Shown one piece after another: positions 1-9,130 of a stretch of DNA of 64,000 nucleotides. A program made the position numbers and the translations under genes. The DNA is taken from NCBI RefSeq assembly GCF_017876405.1, contig NZ_JAGINW010000001.1:1253203-1317202 (forward strand), written 5' to 3'. The stretch is from Kibdelosporangium banguiense (GTDB lineage: Bacteria > Actinomycetota > Actinomycetes > Mycobacteriales > Pseudonocardiaceae). Every line of letters starts with the position of its first letter. The first letter of the stretch is position 1. The notes beneath the pieces are model-generated. The model did no database searches. It was not told where the DNA came from and was given only the letters and a program-made list of their open reading frames with translations.

Positions 1-585
1 GCCCCTGACGTCACGTCGCGGCTACTGGCCCACCCGGCCGCGCTCGCCGACGAGGAGATCACCGAGGATCTGCTCCACCTGATGAACGCAGGGCAGCTGC
101 CCACCTCCTACTGGATCGGCAACACCCTGCGGCTGATGCTCACCGACGACCGCTTCGCGATGACCTTGTCCGGCGGACGCCGGAGCGTCGGCCAGGCGCT
201 GAACGAGGTGCTCTGGGAGGACACGCCCACCCAGAACTTCCCGGGCCGGTTCGCCGTCCGCGACCTGCGGCTGTGCGGTCGGCAGATCCGCAAGGGCGAC
301 CTGCTCATCCTCGGTCTTGCCGCGGCCAACCATGACCCGCTCATACGACCGGACCCTCAGATGTCGACCGGCAACCAGGCGTACATGTCTTTCAGCTATG
401 GCGAACACCGGTGCCCGTACGCGGCCCAGGAGATCGCCAAGGTCATCGCCGAGGCCGCGATCGAGGTCCTGCTCGACCGGCTCCCGGACGTAACTCTGAC
501 GGTACCGGCCGACGCGCTGACATGGCGGCCGTCACCGCTGTTTCGCGGCCTGTCGGCACTGCCGGTGAAGTTCACCCCGGCCTAG
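1..585 (+). CDS. Cytochrome P450, CYP157-like, 3' part only
   Basis: The reading frame is open from base 1 to a TAG at 583-585, so the gene begins upstream of the window. The 194 visible codons hold the C-terminal half of a P450. The heme-thiolate loop FSYGEHRC lies at 391-414, but the glycine two residues after the ligand cysteine is replaced (CPY). The K-helix ExxR motif, nearly universal in P450s, reads EVLW at 205-216. The I-helix segment reads NAGQLPTSYW and lacks the usual acid-threonine pair. Loss of ExxR is the published hallmark of the CYP157 family of Streptomyces, whose members usually sit in conservon operons next to a CYP154; that neighbourhood would lie to the left of this window. 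A monooxygenase role is family knowledge; activity with these replacements is not certain. Confidence 0.85.
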   Translation, partial: APDVTSRLLAHPAALADEEITEDLLHLMNAGQLPTSYWIGNTLRLMLTDDRFAMTLSGGRRSVGQALNEVLWEDTPTQNFPGRFAVRDLRLCGRQIRKGDLLILGLAAANHDPLIRPDPQMSTGNQAYMSFSYGEHRCPYAAQEIAKVIAEAAIEVLLDRLPDVTLTVPADALTWRPSPLFRGLSALPVKFTPA

Positions 586-601
586 ATCAACCAGGTTGAT
601 C
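585..601. promoter_or_regulatory. Perfect inverted repeat at the P450 stop codon
   Basis: GATCAACC, one base, GGTTGATC: an 8-bp perfect inverted repeat that starts at the last base of the P450 stop codon. The one-base centre and absence of a T-run argue against a rho-independent terminator; it looks more like a protein-binding site. The rest of 602-762 holds no gene that I can support, apart from the ychF-end duplication. Confidence 0.35.
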
Positions 602-680
602 CAGGCGGCATCGGGATGGTCGAGCAGTTCGGTAGCGACGGCCGGTCCCATTCCCGATCACGCCGGATCTGAGCAAGCTC

Positions 681-705
681 GTCAAATGTTGAAGCGGAAC
701 TCGAC
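681..705. repeat. Displaced copy of the ychF 3' end (att-like repeat, distal)
   Basis: These 25 bases match 3040-3064 at 23 positions in the same orientation, with an exact 18-base core (688-705 against 3047-3064). Read on the minus strand they encode VEFRFNI and a TGA stop, that is, the last seven residues and stop of YchF (VEFRFNV). It is therefore a second copy of the end of that gene, separated from it by 2.3 kb containing three other genes. Confidence 0.75.
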
Positions 706-762
706 AGTGTTCCGACATGGAACAACGTAACGACGGCTCCACGAACCTATGGAGGTTTCACC

Positions 763-1812
763 TCATCCAGTCTCTTCGACAAGAGCCCACACACGCTTGA
801 GCGGCACGTCACGTTGGATGTCGGCAGGCAATCTGTCGTAGTGTGCGAACATCGCCTGGAGGACGTCCTCCGAAGTCCAGACTCTTATAGTGAATCGCTG
901 GGTAGAGAGGTACCGCCTGGCGTCCTTCGTGATCCCGCCCCAAGCCACCAGCAAGCCGTGATCAGCGCCGTGAGTGGAGATCGCACCCTGCAACTGCTGC
1001 ACAACGGGCAGACCGACCTGGCTTGCTTCGGATTTCACTTGGACGACCACTTTGGGCGAAACTAGGCCGAGTAGACCTGTACCAGCGAATATGTCAACGC
1101 CCTGATCAGGCCCTTCTGGTGAGACCTCGCAGACGTATCCAGCTGCTTCGAGGAGAGCCGCAACCAGATCAGCCAGACGATGCCCAGCGAAGTTCTCGAT
1201 CACACGGCTGGTGATCCGGTCACGGGCATAGGTCTCGACTTCGATGGCGTTCTGACTGACATCAGAGGCATCATCGTTCGGTTCAACGACCCTTGACGAC
1301 TTCACGGCACCGCGGGTGCCCGGATCAGGTTTGCCGCCCATGAGTTCGCCGAGCCGCCATGCCGCGTCGTTCCGGGACATCTCGCAGACAGTGGAGAAGG
1401 CCCCCAGCGAATACAGCAGATCTTGCTTCACCAGCGTACGAGGAACATCGGTCGCGATCCAATCGACGTCACGCCGATGACGTCTCGATGGATCTTCTTC
1501 AGCCGCCGCGTAGTAGTAGTCGCCCCGAATGCGTCCGATCGCGAGGTAGGCGGACTTGTTCTTCAGTGGCATCACAACCAGATCGTTGATCTGGATGCGA
1601 TTACGCAACGCCCACAGCTGAGCAGCGAAGTTCCGCGCCTTGCCTTGCTGAACTCCGGCTACATCCTCGGTCACGGCGGCAAGCACTGCGTCACGGTCGT
1701 TCGCGCGTGACAAATCTCGAACCTCTGCGAAACCGCCACCCGTACAGCCTTTCGCGAGCGCCCACTGCTCACGTTCCCCAGCCCGACCTGCACGTACTAG
1801 CCACGCGCGCAT
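763..1812 (-). CDS. Mrr-type restriction endonuclease
   Basis: A 349-residue protein. The C-terminal half has the Mrr catalytic signature of the PD-(D/E)xK nuclease fold: GVD at about 238-240 followed by VVVQVK at 255-260, inside a region resembling Mrr_cat. The first 105 residues form a separate small domain rich in beta-strand (from MRAWLVRAG to GRIRGDYYYA), of the kind found in front of Mrr nucleases. Family members cut modified or foreign DNA (type IV restriction). I chose the ATG at 1812 because the domain starts there; an in-frame upstream ATG at 1887 would add 25 residues with no domain signal. It is the distal gene of the ychF-end island, 105 bases after the HEPN gene. GC is lower than in neighbours. 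Confidence 0.75.
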   Translation of the reverse strand: MRAWLVRAGRAGEREQWALAKGCTGGGFAEVRDLSRANDRDAVLAAVTEDVAGVQQGKARNFAAQLWALRNRIQINDLVVMPLKNKSAYLAIGRIRGDYYYAAAEEDPSRRHRRDVDWIATDVPRTLVKQDLLYSLGAFSTVCEMSRNDAAWRLGELMGGKPDPGTRGAVKSSRVVEPNDDASDVSQNAIEVETYARDRITSRVIENFAGHRLADLVAALLEAAGYVCEVSPEGPDQGVDIFAGTGLLGLVSPKVVVQVKSEASQVGLPVVQQLQGAISTHGADHGLLVAWGGITKDARRYLSTQRFTIRVWTSEDVLQAMFAHYDRLPADIQRDVPLKRVWALVEETG

Positions 1813-1917
1813 CCACACCCCACACTCGTCATGCCTGATTGGGATCAGACGTTGAAGCGACCGTTCGGCGCCAGCATGGAGTACCAAGCGGCTGGCGACG
1901 CACGATGCGACCCGCAG

Positions 1918-2385
1918 TCAGTAGCGTGGCATATTCGGGATCGCTTTCTCGGCAACCTCGATGAGTGCCTCCACTTTCGACACATCGGCCGTCACGTCCT
2001 CAGCGGTCACCGAAGGAGCTTCCGAGGATCGGTAAGCGACTTCATTGCGACGGACCCGCATCCGGTTGAAGGGGCGCAAAACCGACCCCAGCGGAGGATC
2101 GAGCTGAGAGAGAACAGCATCGTAGATGGCAATGTGACCACCACGGCTCGTCGCACGCAGGCCTTGGTTCTGCAAAACGGCCGCCAGTGCGCGACGCGCG
2201 CCGTCGTATGCCAGCGTGTAAGCGCCTTCCGGATCCGAGTCCAGCAGCAGCCGCGCCGAAGCGATGTGCGTGCGGGCTCTGCCAAGCTCCGCCTCGGCAG
2301 CCTCCCGAGAGGCCGGGACCCGCTCAATGGCGCCGCGTTCGATGAGCGCGTCAATCGTTTCGCGCCCCTGGTTCCACCGGCTCAT
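1918..2385 (-). CDS. HEPN-domain protein
   Basis: A 155-residue, mainly helical protein. It has the HEPN layout, with long helices and a late basic motif, here RRNEVAY at about 112-118. HEPN RNases such as HepT use R-x4-6-H; here the histidine position is occupied by alanine/tyrosine, so catalysis is doubtful and it may be a binding partner of the nucleotidyltransferase. The ATG at 2385 is preceded by AGGAG, and its A is also the last base of the upstream gene's TGA (TGATG), so the two are translationally coupled. The pair resembles HEPN-MNT toxin-antitoxin modules, but with the order reversed relative to HepT-MntA. A start at 2469 is possible but poorer. Confidence 0.65.
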   Translation of the reverse strand: MSRWNQGRETIDALIERGAIERVPASREAAEAELGRARTHIASARLLLDSDPEGAYTLAYDGARRALAAVLQNQGLRATSRGGHIAIYDAVLSQLDPPLGSVLRPFNRMRVRRNEVAYRSSEAPSVTAEDVTADVSKVEALIEVAEKAIPNMPRY

Positions 2386-2972
2386 CAGGTCTCCTGGTTG
2401 AGATTCAACTGGGCCAGCGGACGCTCGCGAACGCTGGCGAGGAATGGATCCGTGGTGCTCCCCGCCCACGACTTGGATGAGATCCGATGGACGTTGACCT
2501 CGCGTCCCAACCGCCGCGACACGCGCTCAGCCAAGTCGAAAAGTGCGTCCGCATCAGGCGAACCGACAACGAGGACGTCAACATCACCAGGCGGCGGTCC
2601 CGGTTCGCCGCTGTAGCGCGCGGCCCACGACCCGTAGATATAAGCCTCGCTCACGCCGACCAGCTCGGACAAGGCCTCAGCGAGCAGCGGCATCGGCCCG
2701 AAGGTGACCGCGATGAGATCGGTCAACGGCCGGTAGAGCGGGGTATCCGTGCGGGCTTTGACGAGACGATTCCGGCCGACCCGTCGATCTTCCAGAATGC
2801 CACCATCGGTCAGCCGCTCGACTTCGCGCAGCACGGCGGTCGGCGTGACGCCGCAAGCCTCGGCGAGCTCGGTGATGCCGTACTCGCGGTCCGGATGCAG
2901 CAGAACAAGCGCGAGCAGCTCACCTTGCATGCGCGAACGCAACAGCGGCAGCAGACTCGGCGATGGTTTCAT
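2385..2972 (-). CDS. wHTH-nucleotidyltransferase (MNT) protein, likely autoregulator
   Basis: A 195-residue protein with two parts. Residues 15-75 look like an ArsR-type winged helix (ITELAEACGVTPTAVLREVE). Residues 108-195 are a minimal nucleotidyltransferase domain with GS at 114-115 and DVD at 130-132. The third carboxylate of the polymerase-beta fold is replaced (REVN, 157-160), as I recall is usual in this wHTH-fused subfamily. In HepT/MntA systems the MNT protein neutralises the HEPN toxin by AMPylation. The DNA-binding domain and a large palindrome over its own start suggest autorepression. The start ATG 2972 is the first base region of a leaderless transcript (see promoter entry). Confidence 0.7.
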   Translation of the reverse strand: MKPSPSLLPLLRSRMQGELLALVLLHPDREYGITELAEACGVTPTAVLREVERLTDGGILEDRRVGRNRLVKARTDTPLYRPLTDLIAVTFGPMPLLAEALSELVGVSEAYIYGSWAARYSGEPGPPPGDVDVLVVGSPDADALFDLAERVSRRLGREVNVHRISSKSWAGSTTDPFLASVRERPLAQLNLNQET

Positions 2973-3009
2973 TGGACGCAGTATATCCTGCGCCCAATGA
3001 AAGTAACAA
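2967..3009 (-). promoter_or_regulatory. Leaderless promoter inside a 36-bp palindrome
   Basis: On the minus strand TTGTTA (3009-3004), 18 bases, TATACT (2985-2980), 7 bases, then the ATG at 2972: a textbook leaderless actinobacterial promoter. The whole -10 region and the start codon lie in an imperfect palindrome, 2967-3002, with 15-bp arms (TTTCATTGG, one mismatch, CGCAG) around a 6-base centre. A dimer of the winged-helix protein encoded just downstream is the obvious candidate to bind it. Confidence 0.7.
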
Positions 3010-3039
3010 TTAGTGAGAGAACATCACTGAAACGGCTAG

Positions 3040-4120
<1,081 letters not shown>

Positions 4121-4236
4121 GGGAATCCAGTCTAAAGGTCCCCCTGACCAGGCCCGGCAGCACAGCGGACGCAGGGCCGACAGCACCGTCCGTTTTCCGC
4201 CAGTCAGGGGACGTTCCCGCACGTAGGCTCGATGTC

Positions 4237-5664
4237 ATGTTCGTCGACACGGAGCGCGGATACCGCGCCGTTGCCTCCCGGGACACCCGGTTCGACGGCC
4301 AGTTCATCCTGGCGGTCCGCACGACCGGGATCTACTGCCGCCCGTCGTGCCCGGCGACCACTCCGAAACGCCGCAACGTCGAGTTCTACGCGACCGCGGC
4401 CGCTGCCCAGGCAGCCGGCTATCGCGCCTGCAGGCGGTGCCTGCCGGACGCGGTGCCGGGTTCGCCGGAGTGGAATCTGCGGGCTGACCTGGCCGGACGC
4501 GCGATGCGGCTGATCTCCGACGGGATCGTGGAGCGGGAAGGCGTCACCGGCCTGGCGACCCGGCTCGGCTACTCCGAGCGGCACGTCACCAGGATGCTCA
4601 CGGCCGAGCTCGGCGCGAGCCCGTTGGCGCTGGCCCGCGCACATCGCGCGCACTCGGCGAGGCTGCTGATCGAGACCACGCCCCTGTCGTTCGCGGACGT
4701 CGCGTTCGCAGCCGGGTTCGCCAGCATCCGCCAGTTCAACGACACAATCCGCGCGGTGTTCGGGACTACTCCGACTCAGCTTCGAGTCGGCGCCAAGCGT
4801 CGCCGCCCGGTGTCCACCGCAGGCAAGGTGAGCCTTCGGCTGGCGTTCCGTAAGCCGTTTGACGCGTCCGACCTGATCTCGTTCCTCAGCGCCCGTGCGG
4901 TTGACGGTGTTGAGGAAGTGACGACGGAGTATGCACGGACGCTTCGGCTGTCACACGGCACCGGCACAGCCCGGTTGATACCGCAGGCAGACCACATCGA
5001 CTGCACGCTCCGCTTGTCCGACATGCGCGACCTAGGCAGCGCAGTGTCACGGTTGCGACGGTTGTTCGACTTGGACGCGGACCCGTGTGCTGTGGACGAG
5101 GTGCTCGCCGCAGACCCTGCCCTCGCACCTTCAGTCGCCCTGACGCCTGGGATTCGTGTGCCGGGCAGCGTGGACGGCTCCGAGATCGTGTTGCGGGCTT
5201 TGATCGGCCAGCAGATCTCGGTGGCGGCGGCACGCACGACACTCAGCAGGCTCACCGATGCCCTCGGCGAGCGTCTGGTACTACCTGACGGTGAACTCAC
5301 CACACTTTTTCCGACCGCTCAGGCCATCGCGGAGCACGGCTCCGAGGTCCTGACCGGGCCGCGCAAACGCATCGACACTGTCATCACTGTCAGTTCCGCC
5401 ATCGCGGCAGGTGACTTGGATGTGCACGTTGGTGCTGATCCTGACGAGCTCGCCGCCAAACTGGAGTCGTTCGCCGGCGTCGGGCCCTGGACGTCGGGGT
5501 ATGTGCGGATGCGGGTGCTCGGCGCGCCTGACATCCTGCTCCCCGGCGACGTCGCTTTGCGCAACGGCGCCTCGAAGCTCGGGATCTCCAACCTCGCCGA
5601 CCGTTCAGCAGCATGGCGGCCTTGGCGTTCGTACGCGGGAATGCACCTCTGGAAGGCATCATGA
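4237..5664 (+). CDS. alkA: Ada-type activator/AlkA glycosylase fusion
   Basis: A 475-residue fusion for alkylation repair. Residues 1-70 are the Ada metal-binding domain with all four cysteines (C34, C38, C65, C68); C34 corresponds to the methyl-phosphotriester acceptor of Ada. Residues 85-185 are an AraC helix-turn-helix domain. The rest is AlkA: an N-terminal domain and the helix-hairpin-helix glycosylase with GVGPWTSGYVRMR and the downstream catalytic Asp in LPGDVALR. Methylation of the Ada part is expected to turn on this operon, while the AlkA part removes methylated purines. The stop overlaps the start of ogt (ATGA). The direct-reversal methyltransferase function is thus on the next gene. 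Confidence 0.93.
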   Translation: MFVDTERGYRAVASRDTRFDGQFILAVRTTGIYCRPSCPATTPKRRNVEFYATAAAAQAAGYRACRRCLPDAVPGSPEWNLRADLAGRAMRLISDGIVEREGVTGLATRLGYSERHVTRMLTAELGASPLALARAHRAHSARLLIETTPLSFADVAFAAGFASIRQFNDTIRAVFGTTPTQLRVGAKRRRPVSTAGKVSLRLAFRKPFDASDLISFLSARAVDGVEEVTTEYARTLRLSHGTGTARLIPQADHIDCTLRLSDMRDLGSAVSRLRRLFDLDADPCAVDEVLAADPALAPSVALTPGIRVPGSVDGSEIVLRALIGQQISVAAARTTLSRLTDALGERLVLPDGELTTLFPTAQAIAEHGSEVLTGPRKRIDTVITVSSAIAAGDLDVHVGADPDELAAKLESFAGVGPWTSGYVRMRVLGAPDILLPGDVALRNGASKLGISNLADRSAAWRPWRSYAGMHLWKAS

Positions 5665-6164
5665 TTTACTCCACAGTAGACACCCCGATCGGGCCGTTCA
5701 CCGCTGTCGTCGCCGCGGATGGCGCGGTCCTCGCTTCAGGCTGGACCGGCGACGTGGACACGCTGATCCCGTTGATCCACCCCAGTTTGCGGCCTGCCGA
5801 GGTGACCGAACGCTCCGAGCTCGGTGCGATCACGGCCGCGATCCGCGCCTATCATTCAGGCGACCTGAATGCAATCGAGGATATTCAGGTGGACCAACGC
5901 TCAGGCGAGTTCATCCAGCAGGCCTGGAAGGTCCTACGGACCGTGCCCGCCGGTCAACCCGTGACGTACGCGCAGTTCGCCGACCTCGCCGGCCGTCCCG
6001 CAGCCGTGCGCGCCGCAGCCACCGCCTGCGCCCGGAATCCGGCCGCGCTTTTCGTGCCATGCCACCGAGTTCTCCGCACCGACGGCTCCATCGGCGGCTT
6101 CCGCTGGGGCGTACCGGCCAAACGCTGGCTGCTGGACCACGAAACCGTCAGCCCCTTGCCGTAA
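5661..6164 (+). CDS. ogt: Methylated-DNA-protein-cysteine methyltransferase
   Basis: A 167-residue suicide alkyltransferase that moves methyl groups from O6-methylguanine to its own cysteine. The active-site motif PCHRV has its cysteine at residue 134, followed by the usual GSIGGFRWG loop. The start ATG 5661 overlaps the stop of the Ada-AlkA gene (ATGA) and has GGAAGG just upstream, so the two are co-translated. It converges on sbcC, whose stop is only 9 bases away. Confidence 0.95.
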   Translation: MIYSTVDTPIGPFTAVVAADGAVLASGWTGDVDTLIPLIHPSLRPAEVTERSELGAITAAIRAYHSGDLNAIEDIQVDQRSGEFIQQAWKVLRTVPAGQPVTYAQFADLAGRPAAVRAAATACARNPAALFVPCHRVLRTDGSIGGFRWGVPAKRWLLDHETVSPLP

Positions 6165-6172
6165 GCCCTGTT

Positions 6173-9130
6173 CTAGGCGATGACTTCGAGGCTGGAGCCA
6201 GCGCGGGCCTTACGGACCCGCAGGCGCACAGGAATTCGTTGCCGCAGTTCCTCGACGTGGGAGACGAGGCCGACCACCCGGCCGCCTGCGCGCAGTTCGT
6301 CCAGGGTGTCCATGACTTCGTCGAGGGTGTCCGGGTCGAGGGTGCCGAAGCCTTCGTCGACGAACAGGGTGTCGAGAAGCGCACCGCCGGTCTCCGCTGC
6401 CACGACGTCGGCGAGGCCGAGGGCGAGCGACAGGGAGGCGAGGAAGGATTCGCCGCCGGACAACGTTTTCGCCGGCCGGACCTTGCCTGAGTAGTCGTCG
6501 AGGACGTCGAGGCCGAGGCCGCCGCGAGTTCCGTGGGAACCTCGGGCATCGGAGTGCACGAAGGAGTAGCGGCCTTGGCTCATGCGGCTGAGACGGGCCG
6601 TTGCGGCGACGGCGACTTCCTCGAGGCGGGCGGCGAGGACGTAGGACCGGAGTGACATCCGGCGCGTGTTCTGGCCGCGACCGTTGACTATGTCGGTCAG
6701 GGCGTTGAGTTCGGCGTATTCGGACTCGATGGGGCCGAGGGCTGACCATTCGGCGCGGAGGCGGGCGGCGAGGGCGCGGACGTCTGCGGACCGGCGTTCG
6801 GATTCGCGCAGCACGGCGACTTCGGCGTCGGCGACCTCGCGGGCCGTGGCCAGTGCGGCTGCCACGTTGTCCAGATCGATGGCGCTGTCGGGGTTGATGT
6901 CGGCGAGGTCGGGTTCGGCCAGGACGGCTTTCGCCGCGGCCGCGCGGTTGTCGAGTTCGCTGGTCATACGATCCAGCTCGGCCAGTCTGAGCTCGTCGCG
7001 GGCCGCGTCGAGAGCATGGGCCACTTCAGTGAAACCTGCTGCTATCGCGGCTTCGTGCACCTCGGTTTGCTGTGCCGTCAGGCGGGCCTTGAGCTGTTCA
7101 CGCTGGCCGCGGGCACGCAGCAACTCCGTCACGGCTGCCGCGGACAGGAGCAGGTGTTCACGGCGTACGCGCACGTCCGAGTACTCGCCGCGGGCCGGAT
7201 CGAGCCGTTTCTGGCGCATCTCAACGGTTTTGCCGAGCTGCTCACGTTCGGTCCGGAGACTGGCGAGTTCCTCTTTGGCCGCCGACAACAGATCCGAGAT
7301 GTTCGCGGATCGTTTGTCCAGGTCACGCACGAGCTCCCGTTGCGGTTCCCGGTTGGCTGCCAGCGCCGCGGTCTCCGCCAGCAGCTTGTCCACTTCGGAC
7401 AGCTCAGCCGTCTCGTCGCTCTCGGCGAGCCGTTCCTGCAACGCTGTCAGGTCGGCGATGGCCGCCTGGTGAGCACGTTCCGCTTTGCCGCGTTCCGATT
7501 GGGATTCCTGCTCGGTGGCTACGGCCGCGATTTCTTCGGCCTCACTGACGGCACCTGGCACGGGCCGGGCGGGTTCGGGATGGTCAGCCGAACCGCAGAC
7601 TGGGCACGCCTCACCGACCGCGAGCTGACTCGCCAGTTCGGCAGCCATACCGTCCAGCCGCCTTGCCCTGATCGTGAGCGAGTGGTCACGGGCTTGCTGG
7701 TGCGCGTCGATGGCCTTGCGCATCACGGCTTCCGCGCTCTTGACCTTCTCTTCCGCGTCGCCAAGGCGCTCGCGGAGTTTGGCTCGTTCGGTCAGCTCGG
7801 CCTTCCTGGCCTTCAGGCCGTCCAGCCGCGCCGCGGCCTCGCTGGCGAGCACAAGCTGTTCCCTGGCCACCTTGAGCTTCTCCGGCAAGGCGACGAGGTC
7901 GGCTTCCAGACTGGTGACCTTCTCCTCGGCCGCCCAGCCGTCGTTGATCAGCTTTGTCAGCCGCAGCTTCGCTTTCTTCTGCTGCTTGGCGTCTTCCAGC
8001 AGTTGCGCGAGGCCGCCCGCCTCCTCGGTCAGCCGGGCCGATTCGGCACGCAGAGAGGACTCGTCCGCGTCGATCCGGTGGAATCCCGCCTTCTTAGCAG
8101 CGACGGTCGCCTCTTCCTCGGCCCGTTCGGCGTGCTTGAGCTCCACCTCCAACTGCCCGGCGCCCCGGTTCGCGACCACCACCGGCACCGCCCGCCGGGC
8201 CTTGGCCCGTTCGGCGATCCATGCCTGTTGCTGCGGTGCCAGCCGCTCACATTCGGCCAGTTCGGCACGCGCTGTACGAACCCTGCGTACGCGGTCAGCC
8301 AGTTCGCGAGCTTTGGTCATCTCCTGCTCGGCCGTGGCCGCTGCCACTCCGGCCTGCTTGGCCTTCTCCCGAGCGGCGTCCTCGGCCTCGCGCAACCGCG
8401 AGGCCACGACACCGAGCCATTCGTCGTCAGCCGAATGATCCTCCGGCGGTTCTTCGCCCGCGGCCTGGGCAACCCGCGCGACCAGCCGCATCGCGCCTGC
8501 CCGGCGGCTTTCAAGATCTCGGAAACATTCTGTGCGGCGGTCCCGGAACCACCGCTCCACGTCCGCGAACCGGTACGTGCCGAACAGTTTTTCGAGCAAC
8601 TGCTCGCGTTCCTGGGTGTCCGCCCGCAGGAACCGCGCGAACTCACCCTGCGGCAGCAGCACGACCTGGAAGAACTGTTCCGCGCTCATGCCGAGCAACC
8701 GCTCGACTGTCCGGCTGACCTCGTCGATCCGGATCAGGCCGTCCCGGTCGTAGCCGCCCGGGGGTTGCCCGACCCACGTCAGCGAGGCCCTGGCCTGCTG
8801 CTTCGTGGTTCCCTCGCCACGCCGCTTCGGCCGTTCGTATTCCGGGCTGCGCACCAGCCGGAGCCGGTACCCCTGCACGGAAAGCTCGAGCTTCACTTCG
8901 GTCAGCGTGTCGTTGTCCGCGTAGTCACAACGCAACCGGCGCGCGTCATTGCGTACGCCCGGGACTTTTCCGAACAGGGCGAAGGCGATGGCGTCGAGCA
9001 ACGTTGTCTTGCCGGCACCAGTTTCTCCGTGCAACAGGAACAAACCGTCCGCGCCGAGCACGTCGAAGTCAACCACTTCGGTCCCCGGGTACGGGCCGAA
9101 GGCGGTGACCTCCAAACTGTGCAGCCTCAT
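6173..9130 (-). CDS. sbcC: Exonuclease subunit SbcC (Rad50-like SMC ATPase)
   Basis: A 985-residue SMC-type protein. Walker A GETGAGKTT is at 35-43; two long coiled-coil arms flank a zinc hook (CPVC in GEACPVCGSADH, near residue 495); the ABC signature LSGGES and Walker B FVDEGFGTLD (about 923-932) are C-terminal. With SbcD it forms the nuclease that opens hairpins and removes protein-blocked DNA ends. The ATG at 9130 overlaps the sbcD stop (ATGA). Confidence 0.95.
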   Translation of the reverse strand: MRLHSLEVTAFGPYPGTEVVDFDVLGADGLFLLHGETGAGKTTLLDAIAFALFGKVPGVRNDARRLRCDYADNDTLTEVKLELSVQGYRLRLVRSPEYERPKRRGEGTTKQQARASLTWVGQPPGGYDRDGLIRIDEVSRTVERLLGMSAEQFFQVVLLPQGEFARFLRADTQEREQLLEKLFGTYRFADVERWFRDRRTECFRDLESRRAGAMRLVARVAQAAGEEPPEDHSADDEWLGVVASRLREAEDAAREKAKQAGVAAATAEQEMTKARELADRVRRVRTARAELAECERLAPQQQAWIAERAKARRAVPVVVANRGAGQLEVELKHAERAEEEATVAAKKAGFHRIDADESSLRAESARLTEEAGGLAQLLEDAKQQKKAKLRLTKLINDGWAAEEKVTSLEADLVALPEKLKVAREQLVLASEAAARLDGLKARKAELTERAKLRERLGDAEEKVKSAEAVMRKAIDAHQQARDHSLTIRARRLDGMAAELASQLAVGEACPVCGSADHPEPARPVPGAVSEAEEIAAVATEQESQSERGKAERAHQAAIADLTALQERLAESDETAELSEVDKLLAETAALAANREPQRELVRDLDKRSANISDLLSAAKEELASLRTEREQLGKTVEMRQKRLDPARGEYSDVRVRREHLLLSAAAVTELLRARGQREQLKARLTAQQTEVHEAAIAAGFTEVAHALDAARDELRLAELDRMTSELDNRAAAAKAVLAEPDLADINPDSAIDLDNVAAALATAREVADAEVAVLRESERRSADVRALAARLRAEWSALGPIESEYAELNALTDIVNGRGQNTRRMSLRSYVLAARLEEVAVAATARLSRMSQGRYSFVHSDARGSHGTRGGLGLDVLDDYSGKVRPAKTLSGGESFLASLSLALGLADVVAAETGGALLDTLFVDEGFGTLDPDTLDEVMDTLDELRAGGRVVGLVSHVEELRQRIPVRLRVRKARAGSSLEVIA

